From: a virus
Reading direction: 5' to 3' (one strand)
DNA length: 52,773 nucleotides
IMG/VR virus record: IMGVR_UViG_3300044675_003531
Span: 1 to 52,773 of that record
Positions 20,029 to 26,918 of this stretch are shown in pieces. Made by a program: the position numbers and the translations under genes. The notes beneath the pieces were generated by a model. The model searched no databases and was not told the DNA's origin. It saw only the letters and a list, made by a program, of their open reading frames with translations. Each line of letters opens with the position of its first letter. Position 1 is the first letter of the stretch.

Positions 20029-20628
20029 TCACTCTCCTCCTCGCGTTCTATGCGGACAGCCCTCACACAGGATGCAGTCCAGCCCGGTTGCCTCGACCTC
20101 CACCGAGTCTCCCGGGTTATTACTCTCGGCCTTCGCACGGGCCTTGGCGTAAGCCTCCAGCACCGTCTGGGCCTCGGCAGGCGTGATGCCCGCAGGAACC
20201 GTCACAGAGGCCGTAGAGCGGCTCTCACGGCCGGACAGGTGCTGTTGCAGGGTAGAGGCTGATGCCTCGTGTTCTATGGCCCATTGCAGCGCGTCCACTT
20301 GTTCATCCGGCGGCAGGCCAGCCACCGCACGGTGATGCGTCCAAGACAGGCCCTGTATCCGGTTGTGGACCGGAACGTGCTTGGATACCCAGACACAGTT
20401 GGCCAGCGTCTGATACGCCATGCCGGTCAGGTCCATCGCTTGGCTGTACTTCTCGCCGTAGGTTGCCTCGCCGTAGACCAGAGCATCCCCGATGGCGAAC
20501 TGGACCGCCGTGTCGAGGGTGGATAGGGTCTGCACGAGGTTCAGCCATGCGTCGTAGGCAAGCGGCCCTGTGAAGGTCAGCCCGACCGAGGTCAGGCTGA
20601 CGTTAGGGGTTGCTAGGATGTCACTCAC
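20029..20628 (-). CDS. Conserved phage protein with Cys-rich tail
   Basis: 199 residues from a GTG at 20628 that overlaps the stop of the upstream gene by 8 bp; no strong ribosome site is visible, so coupling is likely. The N-terminal 130 residues contain AIGDALVYGEATYGEKY, then a TGMAYQTLAN segment and SWTHHRAVAGLPPDEQ. I recall this order from a family of phage and plasmid proteins with YGE..YG, TGYSYQTLAN and SFSHH blocks and a ParB-like flavour, but know no function for it. The C-terminus has four closely spaced Cys/His (CILCEGCPH), a possible metal site. It lies between the Gam-like gene and the initiator-like gene, which suggests a DNA-related role. Confidence 0.7.
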   Translation of the reverse strand: MSDILATPNVSLTSVGLTFTGPLAYDAWLNLVQTLSTLDTAVQFAIGDALVYGEATYGEKYSQAMDLTGMAYQTLANCVWVSKHVPVHNRIQGLSWTHHRAVAGLPPDEQVDALQWAIEHEASASTLQQHLSGRESRSTASVTVPAGITPAEAQTVLEAYAKARAKAESNNPGDSVEVEATGLDCILCEGCPHRTRGGE

Positions 20629-21208
20629 TGCTGGACACCGTCGTAACCTTCACAGAGTTCCGCCCGGGTTCGATGGTGAAGCCCCACGGAGTGTTGGACT
20701 CGCCGAACTCGTTGCTCGCCCACCGTTCGATGAACGTCTCTGGAAGTTTAGATACCAGCACCGACTCGACGGTCTTGACCGACTCGGGTGCGTTCAACTT
20801 GGCCCACGCCACGGCAAGTTGTTGGTTGTCAACAACTACCTTGGGCTTGACCTCACGGAACGCGACCTGTCCCCACGGGCAGGTGTAGGTCTTGGTCCGG
20901 AACGTGCCATCCGGCTTGCGTGGAAGCAGGCCCTCGGCCACGTCGCTGGCACTCCGTTCGTAGCGTGCCTTGAGCCACTCCACGCGGCGGTTCTTCAGGG
21001 CCAGCATCTTCTCCACGTTCGCGACAACAGCCTGCAACCGCTTGGTCTCGGCCAGCACGTCAGCCTCGGCACTGCTCAAACGGTTGAGGTAGGCCAGCAG
21101 TTCCTCCTCTGTCTCCAGAGCGCGGTCCGGCAAGGTGCTGTTGGCTGGACCGGCATACTCGCCGGTCTCTGTGTCGAACAGGTCATCCCCGATACGTTCA
21201 ATTGGCAT
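20621..21208 (-). CDS. Gam-like host-nuclease inhibitor or DNA-end-binding protein
   Basis: 195 residues from the ATG at 21208; an ATG at 21214 in the same frame is equally well placed behind GGAGAAGGAG. Both starts lie inside the end of the upstream annealing-protein gene, so translation is coupled. Residues about 40-110 form a long coiled coil, followed by a beta-rich stretch KTYTCPWGQVAFREVKPKV and a helix with AWAKLNAPESVK. This layout matches the Gam-like or Gp157-like proteins that guard DNA ends in phage recombination cassettes. Its place next to a single-strand annealing protein supports that reading. Family assignment is from memory of pattern, without a search. Confidence 0.6.
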   Translation of the reverse strand: MPIERIGDDLFDTETGEYAGPANSTLPDRALETEEELLAYLNRLSSAEADVLAETKRLQAVVANVEKMLALKNRRVEWLKARYERSASDVAEGLLPRKPDGTFRTKTYTCPWGQVAFREVKPKVVVDNQQLAVAWAKLNAPESVKTVESVLVSKLPETFIERWASNEFGESNTPWGFTIEPGRNSVKVTTVSSSE

Positions 21209-21824
21209 TGCCATTCTCCTTCTCCAACTGTTGCAGGACGGCCTCGTACTCACTTGCAGGCACGTCGTACAGGGCCTTGGTGGCCTCTGTCAGATTCTCC
21301 ACCGTTCGCTCTGCGTTGTTGGTCAGCAGTGAGAACACCTCCTTGATGCGGGCACTGTCAGCATCCGGTTCGTGATGCTTGACCGCCGCACCAAACGCAA
21401 CGCCGGACCCCTTGATGTCAAGGACCTGCGGGCGTGGTGGGGTGGCACGCTTGAGTTCCACCGGAGCATCCACGATGCGCGGGTTGGCCACGCCATCGAC
21501 GACCTCGTCGAATTCGGGAGCGAACTGGGTTCCGTAGCCCAAGATACCCAAGGCGCGACCGATGGCCCCGGTCTCAGCCTTCTCCAAGTAGTCTGCGAAC
21601 CCTTTCGCATCCTCCATCTTGGTGCCTTCAGCAACGACCCTGCCTGTCGCATCGGTGATGGTTGCCTTGACGACGGCATACCTCTTCTCGATGCTGTGTT
21701 CGACAATCTGCGTGCTGATACCCCAGTCTGGATGTTCCTGTCGGAACCAGACCAGCCGCCACTTAACCTCGAGGTAGTCCTTACCCTTGAGGCTCATGAG
21801 TTTTTCGTTCGGATTGAACGCCAT
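21198..21824 (-). CDS. Rad52-like single-strand annealing protein
   Basis: 208 residues from the ATG at 21824, with AAGGAG 8 nt upstream. The N-terminal domain begins KGKDYLEVKWRLVWFRQEHP and continues with a VVKATITDATGRVVAEG hairpin, then the stretch DYLEKAETGAIGRALGILGYGTQF (about residues 79-102). EKAETGAIGRAL followed by GYGTQF is characteristic of phage Rad52/22-type annealing proteins. The C-terminal half is variable and ends in an acidic helix. It would coat and anneal single strands in phage recombination, working with the Gam-like protein whose gene overlaps its 3' end and perhaps with the nearby VRR-NUC nuclease. Confidence 0.75.
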   Translation of the reverse strand: MAFNPNEKLMSLKGKDYLEVKWRLVWFRQEHPDWGISTQIVEHSIEKRYAVVKATITDATGRVVAEGTKMEDAKGFADYLEKAETGAIGRALGILGYGTQFAPEFDEVVDGVANPRIVDAPVELKRATPPRPQVLDIKGSGVAFGAAVKHHEPDADSARIKEVFSLLTNNAERTVENLTEATKALYDVPASEYEAVLQQLEKENGNAN

Positions 21825-21881
21825 ATCGATTCTCCTTCAAACGGTATGACCCAGCCCTTGCGGGCCGGGTCGTCCAGTGTA

Positions 21882-22586
21882 TCACTCGCTACTAAGTCTC
21901 GCGAGGAAGTCCTCCTCTGCGTCCTGTCGGTGCGCAGGGTTCATGTCTACGATGCCCATCAGCGGGCAGAGTTTCCGGTCCACGTACAGGACGGGATACT
22001 CCGCAGCCAGCCGCAGGATGCAGTGCGCCTCAATGATGCAGTCGCCGACCAGCCGCTCGACATCGTGCCCGAGTTCCAGTAGGTCCTCAATCACCCCGTT
22101 GATGCTGCTGCCAGCAACCGGGACCGTGAGGTCGGTGTTGGGGATAGGCCGCTCGATGATGCCTGTGTCTGGGTCACGGGCGATGTAGAGCCATCCGTTG
22201 CGGACAGGTGCAGGCAGGCCGTTCGGAAACGCTAGTGCGTTCGTTGGGCTATGCGTTGAACACTCGAGTGCGACGACCTTGTTGCCGTTGTAGCGGATGC
22301 ACCGCCACGACTCAATCAGTTCGTAGACAGAGATGCCTTCGATGTTCAGGTCGTTGAGGTCCACCGCCGTGTCCAGTTTCCCGGATTCTTTCATGCGCTG
22401 GATGTCAGCGCGGAACCCCTCCGGACTGTCTGCCACGATGATGTAGACCCACGGGCCGACACGCTCGGTGATGCATCCGCCCGGGCTGTTCTTCGGCTTG
22501 CCGATGTAGACCTTGTCGGTGGCCGACTGGCTGAACACATAGTCCCAGCAGTCCACTTCGAGTTCAGGTACGTTGATTGATGCCAT
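21882..22586 (-). CDS. Unknown protein in the recombination cluster
   Basis: 234 residues from the ATG at 22586, with GGAGG 7 nt upstream. I do not recognise the family. It is a soluble mixed alpha/beta protein with several Cys (in GGCITERVGPWVYI and in a CIIEAHCILRLAAEY stretch) and an acidic C-terminus. It overlaps the end of the VRR-NUC gene by 23 bp and is followed, after a 57-bp gap holding a hairpin and a TGATACACTGG element at its stop codon, by the annealing-protein gene. Confidence 0.8.
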   Translation of the reverse strand: MASINVPELEVDCWDYVFSQSATDKVYIGKPKNSPGGCITERVGPWVYIIVADSPEGFRADIQRMKESGKLDTAVDLNDLNIEGISVYELIESWRCIRYNGNKVVALECSTHSPTNALAFPNGLPAPVRNGWLYIARDPDTGIIERPIPNTDLTVPVAGSSINGVIEDLLELGHDVERLVGDCIIEAHCILRLAAEYPVLYVDRKLCPLMGIVDMNPAHRQDAEEDFLARLSSE

Positions 22587-22980
22587 GCCAAACCTCCATC
22601 TGTTGCAGAACTTTGTCGATGCGGTCCACTCGGCTCTGCCTCCCGAGTGTCGCCTCCGCTCGCCGAACCTCGTGCAGTGCCTCTGCCACCGTTCGGACGA
22701 TAGTTGTGATGTGTGCGTCGGCCAGCGACTGCTGGACCGGGGTGACCGCCGTCTTAGGTCCCTTGAGTTCGAGGCCCACGGCCATGCCGAACCAGTCAGG
22801 GTGATGGACGTAGATGTCCGGCAGGCCGGGAGTGTTGCCCTGCCATCCGGTGGCGTACGTCTTGGCCCCGCAGGCTCGGCAGGTGACCTTGCTCCTACTC
22901 TTCCCGCTCTCCATCGCTACATAGCCAAGGGAAGCGATGGCGGTTGTTATCGCCTTCTGTAGTTCCGCCTCCGGTTTCAT
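22564..22980 (-). CDS. VRR-NUC type nuclease with zinc-ribbon
   Basis: 138 residues from the ATG at 22980, which overlaps the upstream stop as ATGA. A CRACG motif near residue 35 suggests a metal-binding knuckle. The core then shows NTPGLPDIYV, GLELKGPKTAVTPVQQSL and a C-terminal helix, matching the G-x-P-D, E-x-K and Q pattern of VRR-NUC (PD-(D/E)XK superfamily) nucleases, which cut branched or flapped DNA. In a phage it would resolve junctions or replace a RusA-type resolvase. The Asp of LPDI and the Glu and Lys of LELK are the likely catalytic residues. Its neighbours in recombination and replication support the call. Confidence 0.78.
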   Translation of the reverse strand: MKPEAELQKAITTAIASLGYVAMESGKSRSKVTCRACGAKTYATGWQGNTPGLPDIYVHHPDWFGMAVGLELKGPKTAVTPVQQSLADAHITTIVRTVAEALHEVRRAEATLGRQSRVDRIDKVLQQMEVWHGINQRT

Positions 22981-23065
22981 CCTTCGCAAGGACGTGCCTC
23001 ATCACCAGTATCACCGCCAACAACAGGCTCACGAACCCCGCCAGCCTTCGCACGTTTTGCTTCAC
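22895..23065 (-). CDS. Possible overlapping small membrane protein
   Basis: A 56-codon frame starts with GTG at 23065 behind GGGAGG with 6 nt spacing. It reads through the 3' end of one neighbour and the 5' part of the VRR-NUC gene in another frame. The product has a basic N-terminus (KQNVRR) and then a hydrophobic helix (GFVSLLLAVILVM), with a polar tail. A strong ribosome site plus a clean positive-inside membrane helix are unusual for a chance frame, but overlap with two confident genes lowers confidence. A lysis or membrane-modifying role is possible but not shown. Confidence 0.35.
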   Translation of the reverse strand: MKQNVRRLAGFVSLLLAVILVMRHVLAKDETGGGTTEGDNNRHRFPWLCSDGEREE

Positions 23066-23546
23066 CGTGTACCTCCCGCCATAAGTATTTCGAGATGTAT
23101 GACGGCCATCCCGTGCCGGATTGTTGGACCGCTCGGGACCATTGCGAGAACGTAGAAGACCGCAGGCACAGGCTGAACAGCCTGCTGTGCAGTAGGTCGG
23201 TGTATGCCAGCCGATAGGCAGGCAGGGCATCCTGCGACACGTCAGGCAGGCGGGCCTCCGAGAGTTCGGCCTGCGTGTGCGTCCGTCGGTACAAGTACTT
23301 GGTCAGTGCGCCGTCCTCCCATTCCGCGTGCATCATAACGATGCGGGGCATGGTGCCGTTCATGATTGTGCAGATGGCTCCCGGGCCACGGCGATGCGCC
23401 CGGCTTAGGTAGTACATCACCTGCGTGACACGGGCGGTTCCGATGCCTCGGACCACGAGGTCCTTGGCTGCTGCCATCGCGGAGTCCAGCGCAGCATCCG
23501 CACCGGAACGGTCAGGAGACCAGACGCTGTGCGTCCGGCCTCCCAT
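22977..23546 (-). CDS. Unknown soluble protein
   Basis: 189 residues from the ATG at 23546, chosen because GGAGACAACC precedes it, the same start leader used by many genes further upstream in this operon. A GTG at 23597 that overlaps the upstream stop (GTGA) would add 17 residues but has no good ribosome site. I do not recognise the family. The middle contains a helix with RVTQVMYYLSRAHRRG and a hydrophobic strand PRIVMMHAEW; the C-terminus is basic and then acidic. It overlaps the next gene by 4 bp. Confidence 0.72.
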   Translation of the reverse strand: MGGRTHSVWSPDRSGADAALDSAMAAAKDLVVRGIGTARVTQVMYYLSRAHRRGPGAICTIMNGTMPRIVMMHAEWEDGALTKYLYRRTHTQAELSEARLPDVSQDALPAYRLAYTDLLHSRLFSLCLRSSTFSQWSRAVQQSGTGWPSYISKYLWREVHGEAKRAKAGGVREPVVGGDTGDEARPCEG

Positions 23547-23593
23547 GGTTGTCTCCGTCTGCCATACACGGCTAAGGCCGCCGCTGTAGCCCT

Positions 23594-23839
23594 TCACAGG
23601 CCGAGTTCCCGCAGGTGCTGGGACACAACCCTGTAGTTGCGGTCGCCTTCCCGGGTTTCGATGTCAGCGCGGATGGCCTTCTTCTGGTCAGCCCACGCCT
23701 GCTCTTCAGCCACCAGCCTCTTGCGGAGCGCGTTGACTTCGTTCTTCTGCATCACGCCGATGGTGAAGAATGCGATACCGGCGAGGCATATGATGATGCC
23801 TATTTGTGCGTCTGGGTTGTTGATGAATTTCTTAAGCAT
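23594..23839 (-). CDS. Small membrane protein with coiled-coil tail
   Basis: 81 residues from the ATG at 23839, with AAGGA about 8 nt upstream and an 8-bp overlap with the upstream gene's end. A single hydrophobic helix (IGIIICLAGIAFFTIGVM, about residues 13-30) is followed by a charged helix with heptad character (NEVNALRKRLVAEEQAW). This topology is common in phage spanin-like and other membrane-anchored small proteins. No lipobox or holin signature was seen, and the endolysin lies elsewhere, so the role stays open. Confidence 0.75.
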   Translation of the reverse strand: MLKKFINNPDAQIGIIICLAGIAFFTIGVMQKNEVNALRKRLVAEEQAWADQKKAIRADIETREGDRNYRVVSQHLRELGL

Positions 23840-24251
23840 TTTCGTGTTCCTTGTCTCTCCACGAGTCCAGTGAAATGTCAGCCTCTGGCTCCTCTGAAAC
23901 ATCCTCGCTGACGGCCGCCTCAATCCTTGCGATGAACGATGGGATGTCCACCGCCCCTGTGTGGAACGCGTCGTAGGTTCCTTCCCAGAGCGTCTCCGTC
24001 AGGATAGCCTCGGTATTGTCCTCCGCCCATGACGGGGAGAACGGGTCGCCCGAGTTGTTGTGGAGCCGTTCGACCTTGGCGGTGAAGGTTGCCCGGCCGT
24101 ACTGGACCCGGGCGGTAAACGTCACCCGCAACCGTGAGCCGTTGCAGACGCAGTGGGCATGGCGCGTGGCTTCGGTGAGCGTGGTGAACCGGACGATGCT
24201 GGATGCGACCGCCGCCGAGTTGGCGATGTCGCAGATGTCATTTACTTGCAT
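23832..24251 (-). CDS. Unknown protein with acidic C-terminus
   Basis: 139 residues from the ATG at 24251 behind AGAGGAG (9 nt spacing). The first half has a Cys-containing stretch HAHCVCNGS and beta-strand-like RVTFTARV repeats; the last 35 residues are strongly acidic (SEDVSEEPEADIS). The family is not recognised. Upstream lies a 54-bp spacer with two partial copies of the sequence GATA-x-x-CTGGGCCACA, one of the repeated elements of this operon. Confidence 0.75.
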   Translation of the reverse strand: MQVNDICDIANSAAVASSIVRFTTLTEATRHAHCVCNGSRLRVTFTARVQYGRATFTAKVERLHNNSGDPFSPSWAEDNTEAILTETLWEGTYDAFHTGAVDIPSFIARIEAAVSEDVSEEPEADISLDSWRDKEHENA

Positions 24252-24305
24252 GATGTCAAACTCCTCTGTGGCCCAGTGTATCGCACTGGCACGGTGTGGC
24301 CCAGC

Positions 24306-24695
24306 CTATCGGCCGGGGATTGGTTTCAAAGTAACCGAGGAACCTTGCTCGGTCCGTCCGTCTGAAATGTTTACAGAGCAGAAATTTCCGGGGTGATTGT
24401 CGGACACGTCAAAGATGCGGACGGTGTGCTTGCCAACCGTGTAGGTGTGGAAGTGTGAATCAAAGCGGTCCGTCCCGATGAACGTAACATTCTCGGACTT
24501 GGTGAGGTCGAGGCCGACGAGGTCCGCGCCTTGGCGCAGGTAGTGCAGCCGGTATGCCTTGCGGGCGATACGGGAGGCCGTAGCGGCCACGTTGCGGCCC
24601 GCTGGGGTCATAGGTGTCTGCGGTTCGGACTTCAGCCAACCGTACTGGGACGTGCTGTTGTAGCGGATAACAACGCCAATGGTTCTGAATTTCAT
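24306..24695 (-). CDS. Unknown protein
   Basis: 129 residues from the ATG at 24695, behind CGGAGATACCT, a variant of the operon's GGAGAC start leader; an upstream in-frame start would have no ribosome site. The N-terminus (MKFRTIGVVIRYNSTSQYG) and the region TPMTPAGRNVAATASRIARK suggest a short beta/alpha protein; the C-terminal half is rich in His, Asp and Thr. No family is recognised. It sits between two small unknown genes in the GC-rich cluster. Confidence 0.75.
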   Translation of the reverse strand: MKFRTIGVVIRYNSTSQYGWLKSEPQTPMTPAGRNVAATASRIARKAYRLHYLRQGADLVGLDLTKSENVTFIGTDRFDSHFHTYTVGKHTVRIFDVSDNHPGNFCSVNISDGRTEQGSSVTLKPIPGR

Positions 24696-24754
24696 AGGTA
24701 TCTCCGTGAGGGTAAAAGTGTCCCGGTGTTTCGCCCCGCCGGGAAGGCACGGGG

Positions 24755-25156
24755 TCACAGGATGCGGGTCAGGGACCGGCAACCGACAACGTTCCCAGCG
24801 TCGTCCCGGATAAGGTCCCCGGGAACCAGCACATCCATCCGGCCCCGGATGCTGGGGTGGCTGGCCACCACGCTGGACACGATGTAGGCGACCTGCCCGC
24901 TGTGTGACTGGGCGGTTTCAGGCAGGGTGCATTCCTCTGTCTGTCGGACCCACTCGCCATCCTTGGACAGGATGCCGTCTGTCACAACGCGCTCGGCCTT
25001 GGAGCCGACCACGAGGACGTGCTGGCCGCAGACGAACAGGGACCCCACCGGCTCGGAAGCGGTGCGGACCCGGGCGATGCCGACGCTCGGGATGACGATG
25101 TCGGACGGGCCGATGATGGTGATGCTGTGAGGGGTCAGGTTGATAAGTGTTGTCAT
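24755..25156 (-). CDS. Conserved small protein of the LTPH family, function unknown
   Basis: 133 residues from the ATG at 25156, 7 nt after AAGGAG; an ATG at 25162 is too close to the ribosome site. It starts INLTPHSITIIG and ends with DVLVPGDLIRDDAGNVVGCRSL. This combination, N-terminal LTPHxIxI and C-terminal aPGD..RD..G...GCR.L, is one I recall from many phage and plasmid proteins of unknown function. The fold appears beta-rich, with a VAYIVSSVVA strand in the middle. Confidence 0.8.
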   Translation of the reverse strand: MTTLINLTPHSITIIGPSDIVIPSVGIARVRTASEPVGSLFVCGQHVLVVGSKAERVVTDGILSKDGEWVRQTEECTLPETAQSHSGQVAYIVSSVVASHPSIRGRMDVLVPGDLIRDDAGNVVGCRSLTRIL

Positions 25157-25200
25157 GTTCATACTCCTTGAATAGCCGCAGGGCGGCAGTGTGTGACGGT

Positions 25201-25395
25201 TCAGCGGGCTTGTTCGTAACCGTCGAACCAGCGGCCCAGACGCTTGGTGCGGGCCTTACCTGCGGCCTTGGTGCAGGTGCTGGAAGATGTCTCCGGGTCA
25301 GAGCAGTGGGCCTTGGCCTGCTCGAGGGTCAGCCCGGTGGCGATGGTGCGGCGGCGGATGTTGGCCGACTCGTAGAAGCGGATGATGTGATACAT
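25201..25395 (-). CDS. Small conserved protein of a type common in actinophages
   Basis: 64 residues from the ATG at 25395 behind GGAGATTTCACC. It reads YHIIRFYESANIRRRTIATG, then LTLEQAKAHCSDPETSSST and a basic stretch before GRWFDGYEQ. I recall very similar small proteins from actinobacterial phages (R-T-I-x-T-G-L-T-L-E-x-A-x-x-H-C followed by DPETSSST and a WFDGY ending), where no function is known. This is one of the few hints about host group in the window. Confidence 0.82.
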   Translation of the reverse strand: MYHIIRFYESANIRRRTIATGLTLEQAKAHCSDPETSSSTCTKAAGKARTKRLGRWFDGYEQAR

Positions 25396-25448
25396 GGTGA
25401 AATCTCCAAAGTGTCTGGCCCGGGCGGTGAACCCGGGCCGGGGTGATG

Positions 25449-25886
25449 TCAAACCTCGATGTCGTACTTGCGGCCAGCGTCCGCGACAGCCTTTTGCCAT
25501 ATCGGCTCGAACCACGCCTCAAGGCCCGTCCGGTCAGCCTCGGTGTCGGTGCGTGTGGACCAGTCAGATACCACGTCCGGGCCATCGTTCCCGTACACGA
25601 GGGATAGGGTCAGGAAGGTCATCGCGGTCCTGCCCTCCGGGTTGTCTACGGTTGCGAATGTCTCGGCCGGGAAGGAGAACATCAAATCCTGCACCTCAGT
25701 GTCGTGCATCCGGGCCTTGACCTCGTACCAGTCAGCCACCTTGCGGAACGAGTCCTCTTCGTCGCGGAGGGAAATCTTTGCGCGCTTGGCAAGTGCGGCG
25801 TATACAATCTGCCGCACCACAAAGTGTTCGGCGCGGACGCGGGTCTGGATGTCTGGGTGAAGGCCCAGAAGTTCGGAAGATGTCAT
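25449..25886 (-). CDS. Unknown acidic protein
   Basis: 145 residues from the ATG at 25886, behind GGAGACTTACACC. The N-terminal third is helical (TRVRAEHFVVRQIVYAALAKRAK); the rest is acidic with aromatic residues (EAWFEPIWQKAV). I do not recognise the family. It is flanked by intergenic hairpins on both sides (25417-25439 after it, 25924-25945 before it), typical of this gene array. Confidence 0.75.
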   Translation of the reverse strand: MTSSELLGLHPDIQTRVRAEHFVVRQIVYAALAKRAKISLRDEEDSFRKVADWYEVKARMHDTEVQDLMFSFPAETFATVDNPEGRTAMTFLTLSLVYGNDGPDVVSDWSTRTDTEADRTGLEAWFEPIWQKAVADAGRKYDIEV

Positions 25887-25960
25887 GGTGTAAGTCTCCG
25901 GCCCGTCAGGGCTGGGGGTCAGTGCCCCGGCCGTGAGGCCGAGGCGGGAGCAACGATGGC

Positions 25961-25971
25961 CCAGTGTATCA
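25961..25971 (-). promoter_or_regulatory. TGATACACTGG element, possible extended -10
   Basis: On the minus strand TGATACACTGGGCC overlaps the TGA stop of the gene ending at 25969. The same element recurs at 21874-21884, 24273-24282 (CG instead of TG) and, with two changes, at 28149-28159. TG-A-TACACT fits an extended -10 (TGnTAnnnT). The copies at 25951-25965 and 28139-28153 also share the next 15 bases. Promoter function is inferred from the pattern only. Confidence 0.35.
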
Positions 25972-26391
25972 CGACCGGGCGGGGCTATCAGGTGCCTCAA
26001 GCATCCCGTACCAGCCATCTGGGTCCAGAGCGGCCTGCACGGCGGCGACGTGTCCCTCGGCTACCATCCGGGCGTGCGCCCCCCAGTGTGGAGCGGACAG
26101 GACCGCGAGGGCATATGGCATCGTGTCGGCCGCGTACCATTGGCGGGCCAGCGCGTCGTAGTGTTCGACGACATCCTCCTGCACGGGGTCCAGCACGCCG
26201 TCGGGGATATCGCACGGAGCGTCAAACTCGGTCAGTTCGTCGTTCTGGCATACCAGCGTCTTGGGGCCGATGGCCACAACGATGCGGTCGGGCTTGGTCG
26301 TCGTGAGTATGAGCCACACGTCGTAGTTGGTTGTGAGGGCGGCCATGCGTTCGGCCTGTGCGACGTAGGGGGTGCGGCGGGTTATCCACAT
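25969..26391 (-). CDS. Unknown protein
   Basis: 140 residues from the ATG at 26391, with AAGGAGACAACCATC before it. It begins MWITRRTPYVAQAERMAAL, has strands YDVWLILTTTKPDRIVVAIG, then an acidic helix QEDVVEHYDALARQWYA, and ends with a Gly/Ala-rich segment. The family is not recognised. A perfect DnaA-box nonamer overlaps its start codon but is read here as chance coding sequence. Confidence 0.75.
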   Translation of the reverse strand: MWITRRTPYVAQAERMAALTTNYDVWLILTTTKPDRIVVAIGPKTLVCQNDELTEFDAPCDIPDGVLDPVQEDVVEHYDALARQWYAADTMPYALAVLSAPHWGAHARMVAEGHVAAVQAALDPDGWYGMLEAPDSPARS

Positions 26392-26447
26392 GATGGTTGT
26401 CTCCTTGGGGGTCAGTGCCCCCGGGGTGTCCGGGGGCTGGGGGGGTG

Positions 26448-26783
26448 TCAGAGTGCGGCGGCCTTGACGCGGATGTCGAGGCGGGCGGATGTCAGGAACG
26501 GCGGCAGGCCGGACGTTCCGGCGGCGAACCCGCGAGTGGTCCGCGCCCAGTTGTTCAGATACTCCCACGCCGCGAACTCGGACCGCACCGCGAGGTACCG
26601 GCGGGCACCGCTTGCGCGGTTCAGGGTCAGGGCGTAGCGGCCATCCGGCAGGGCGGCGGCCTCGGCCCATGTCCACTCGTTGCGGCGGGTGTGGAACACG
26701 GCCACGCCGATGCGATGCTGGCCAGCGGCCGTGAAGGACTCGTCTGTCTGGAACAGCCGGGCGGGCTTGCGGTAGGTTGTCAT
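26448..26783 (-). CDS. Unknown small protein
   Basis: 111 residues from the ATG at 26783, preceded by AAGGAGACACCTGAC. It contains NEWTWAEAAALPDGRYALTL, then SEFAAWEYLNNWARTTRGF. The pattern W-x-W, LP-x-G, L-x-N-x-x-R is loosely shared with the product encoded at 30373-30714 (RWTWSNRRHLPQGYEVWLT and LTNILRYG), so the two may be distant paralogues. Function unknown. Confidence 0.75.
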   Translation of the reverse strand: MTTYRKPARLFQTDESFTAAGQHRIGVAVFHTRRNEWTWAEAAALPDGRYALTLNRASGARRYLAVRSEFAAWEYLNNWARTTRGFAAGTSGLPPFLTSARLDIRVKAAAL

Positions 26784-26918
26784 GTCAGGTGTCTCCTTGG
26801 GGCGTTGCCCCGGGGTATGTGGCCCGCGTTCGGTCGGGCCGTTCGTGATGCAGCAGCACGGGGCTGCGGGGCTGCGGGGCGGGGAACTGGCATCGCCAGC
26901 CCCCAGTGCAGGCCGGGG

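Noticed and set aside
26382-26390. A perfect DnaA-box nonamer TTATCCACA
   Set aside because: It is a single copy that overlaps the start codon of a gene (coding Met-Trp-Ile-Thr) and is far from the repeat region. One match in about 50 kb on two strands is close to chance.
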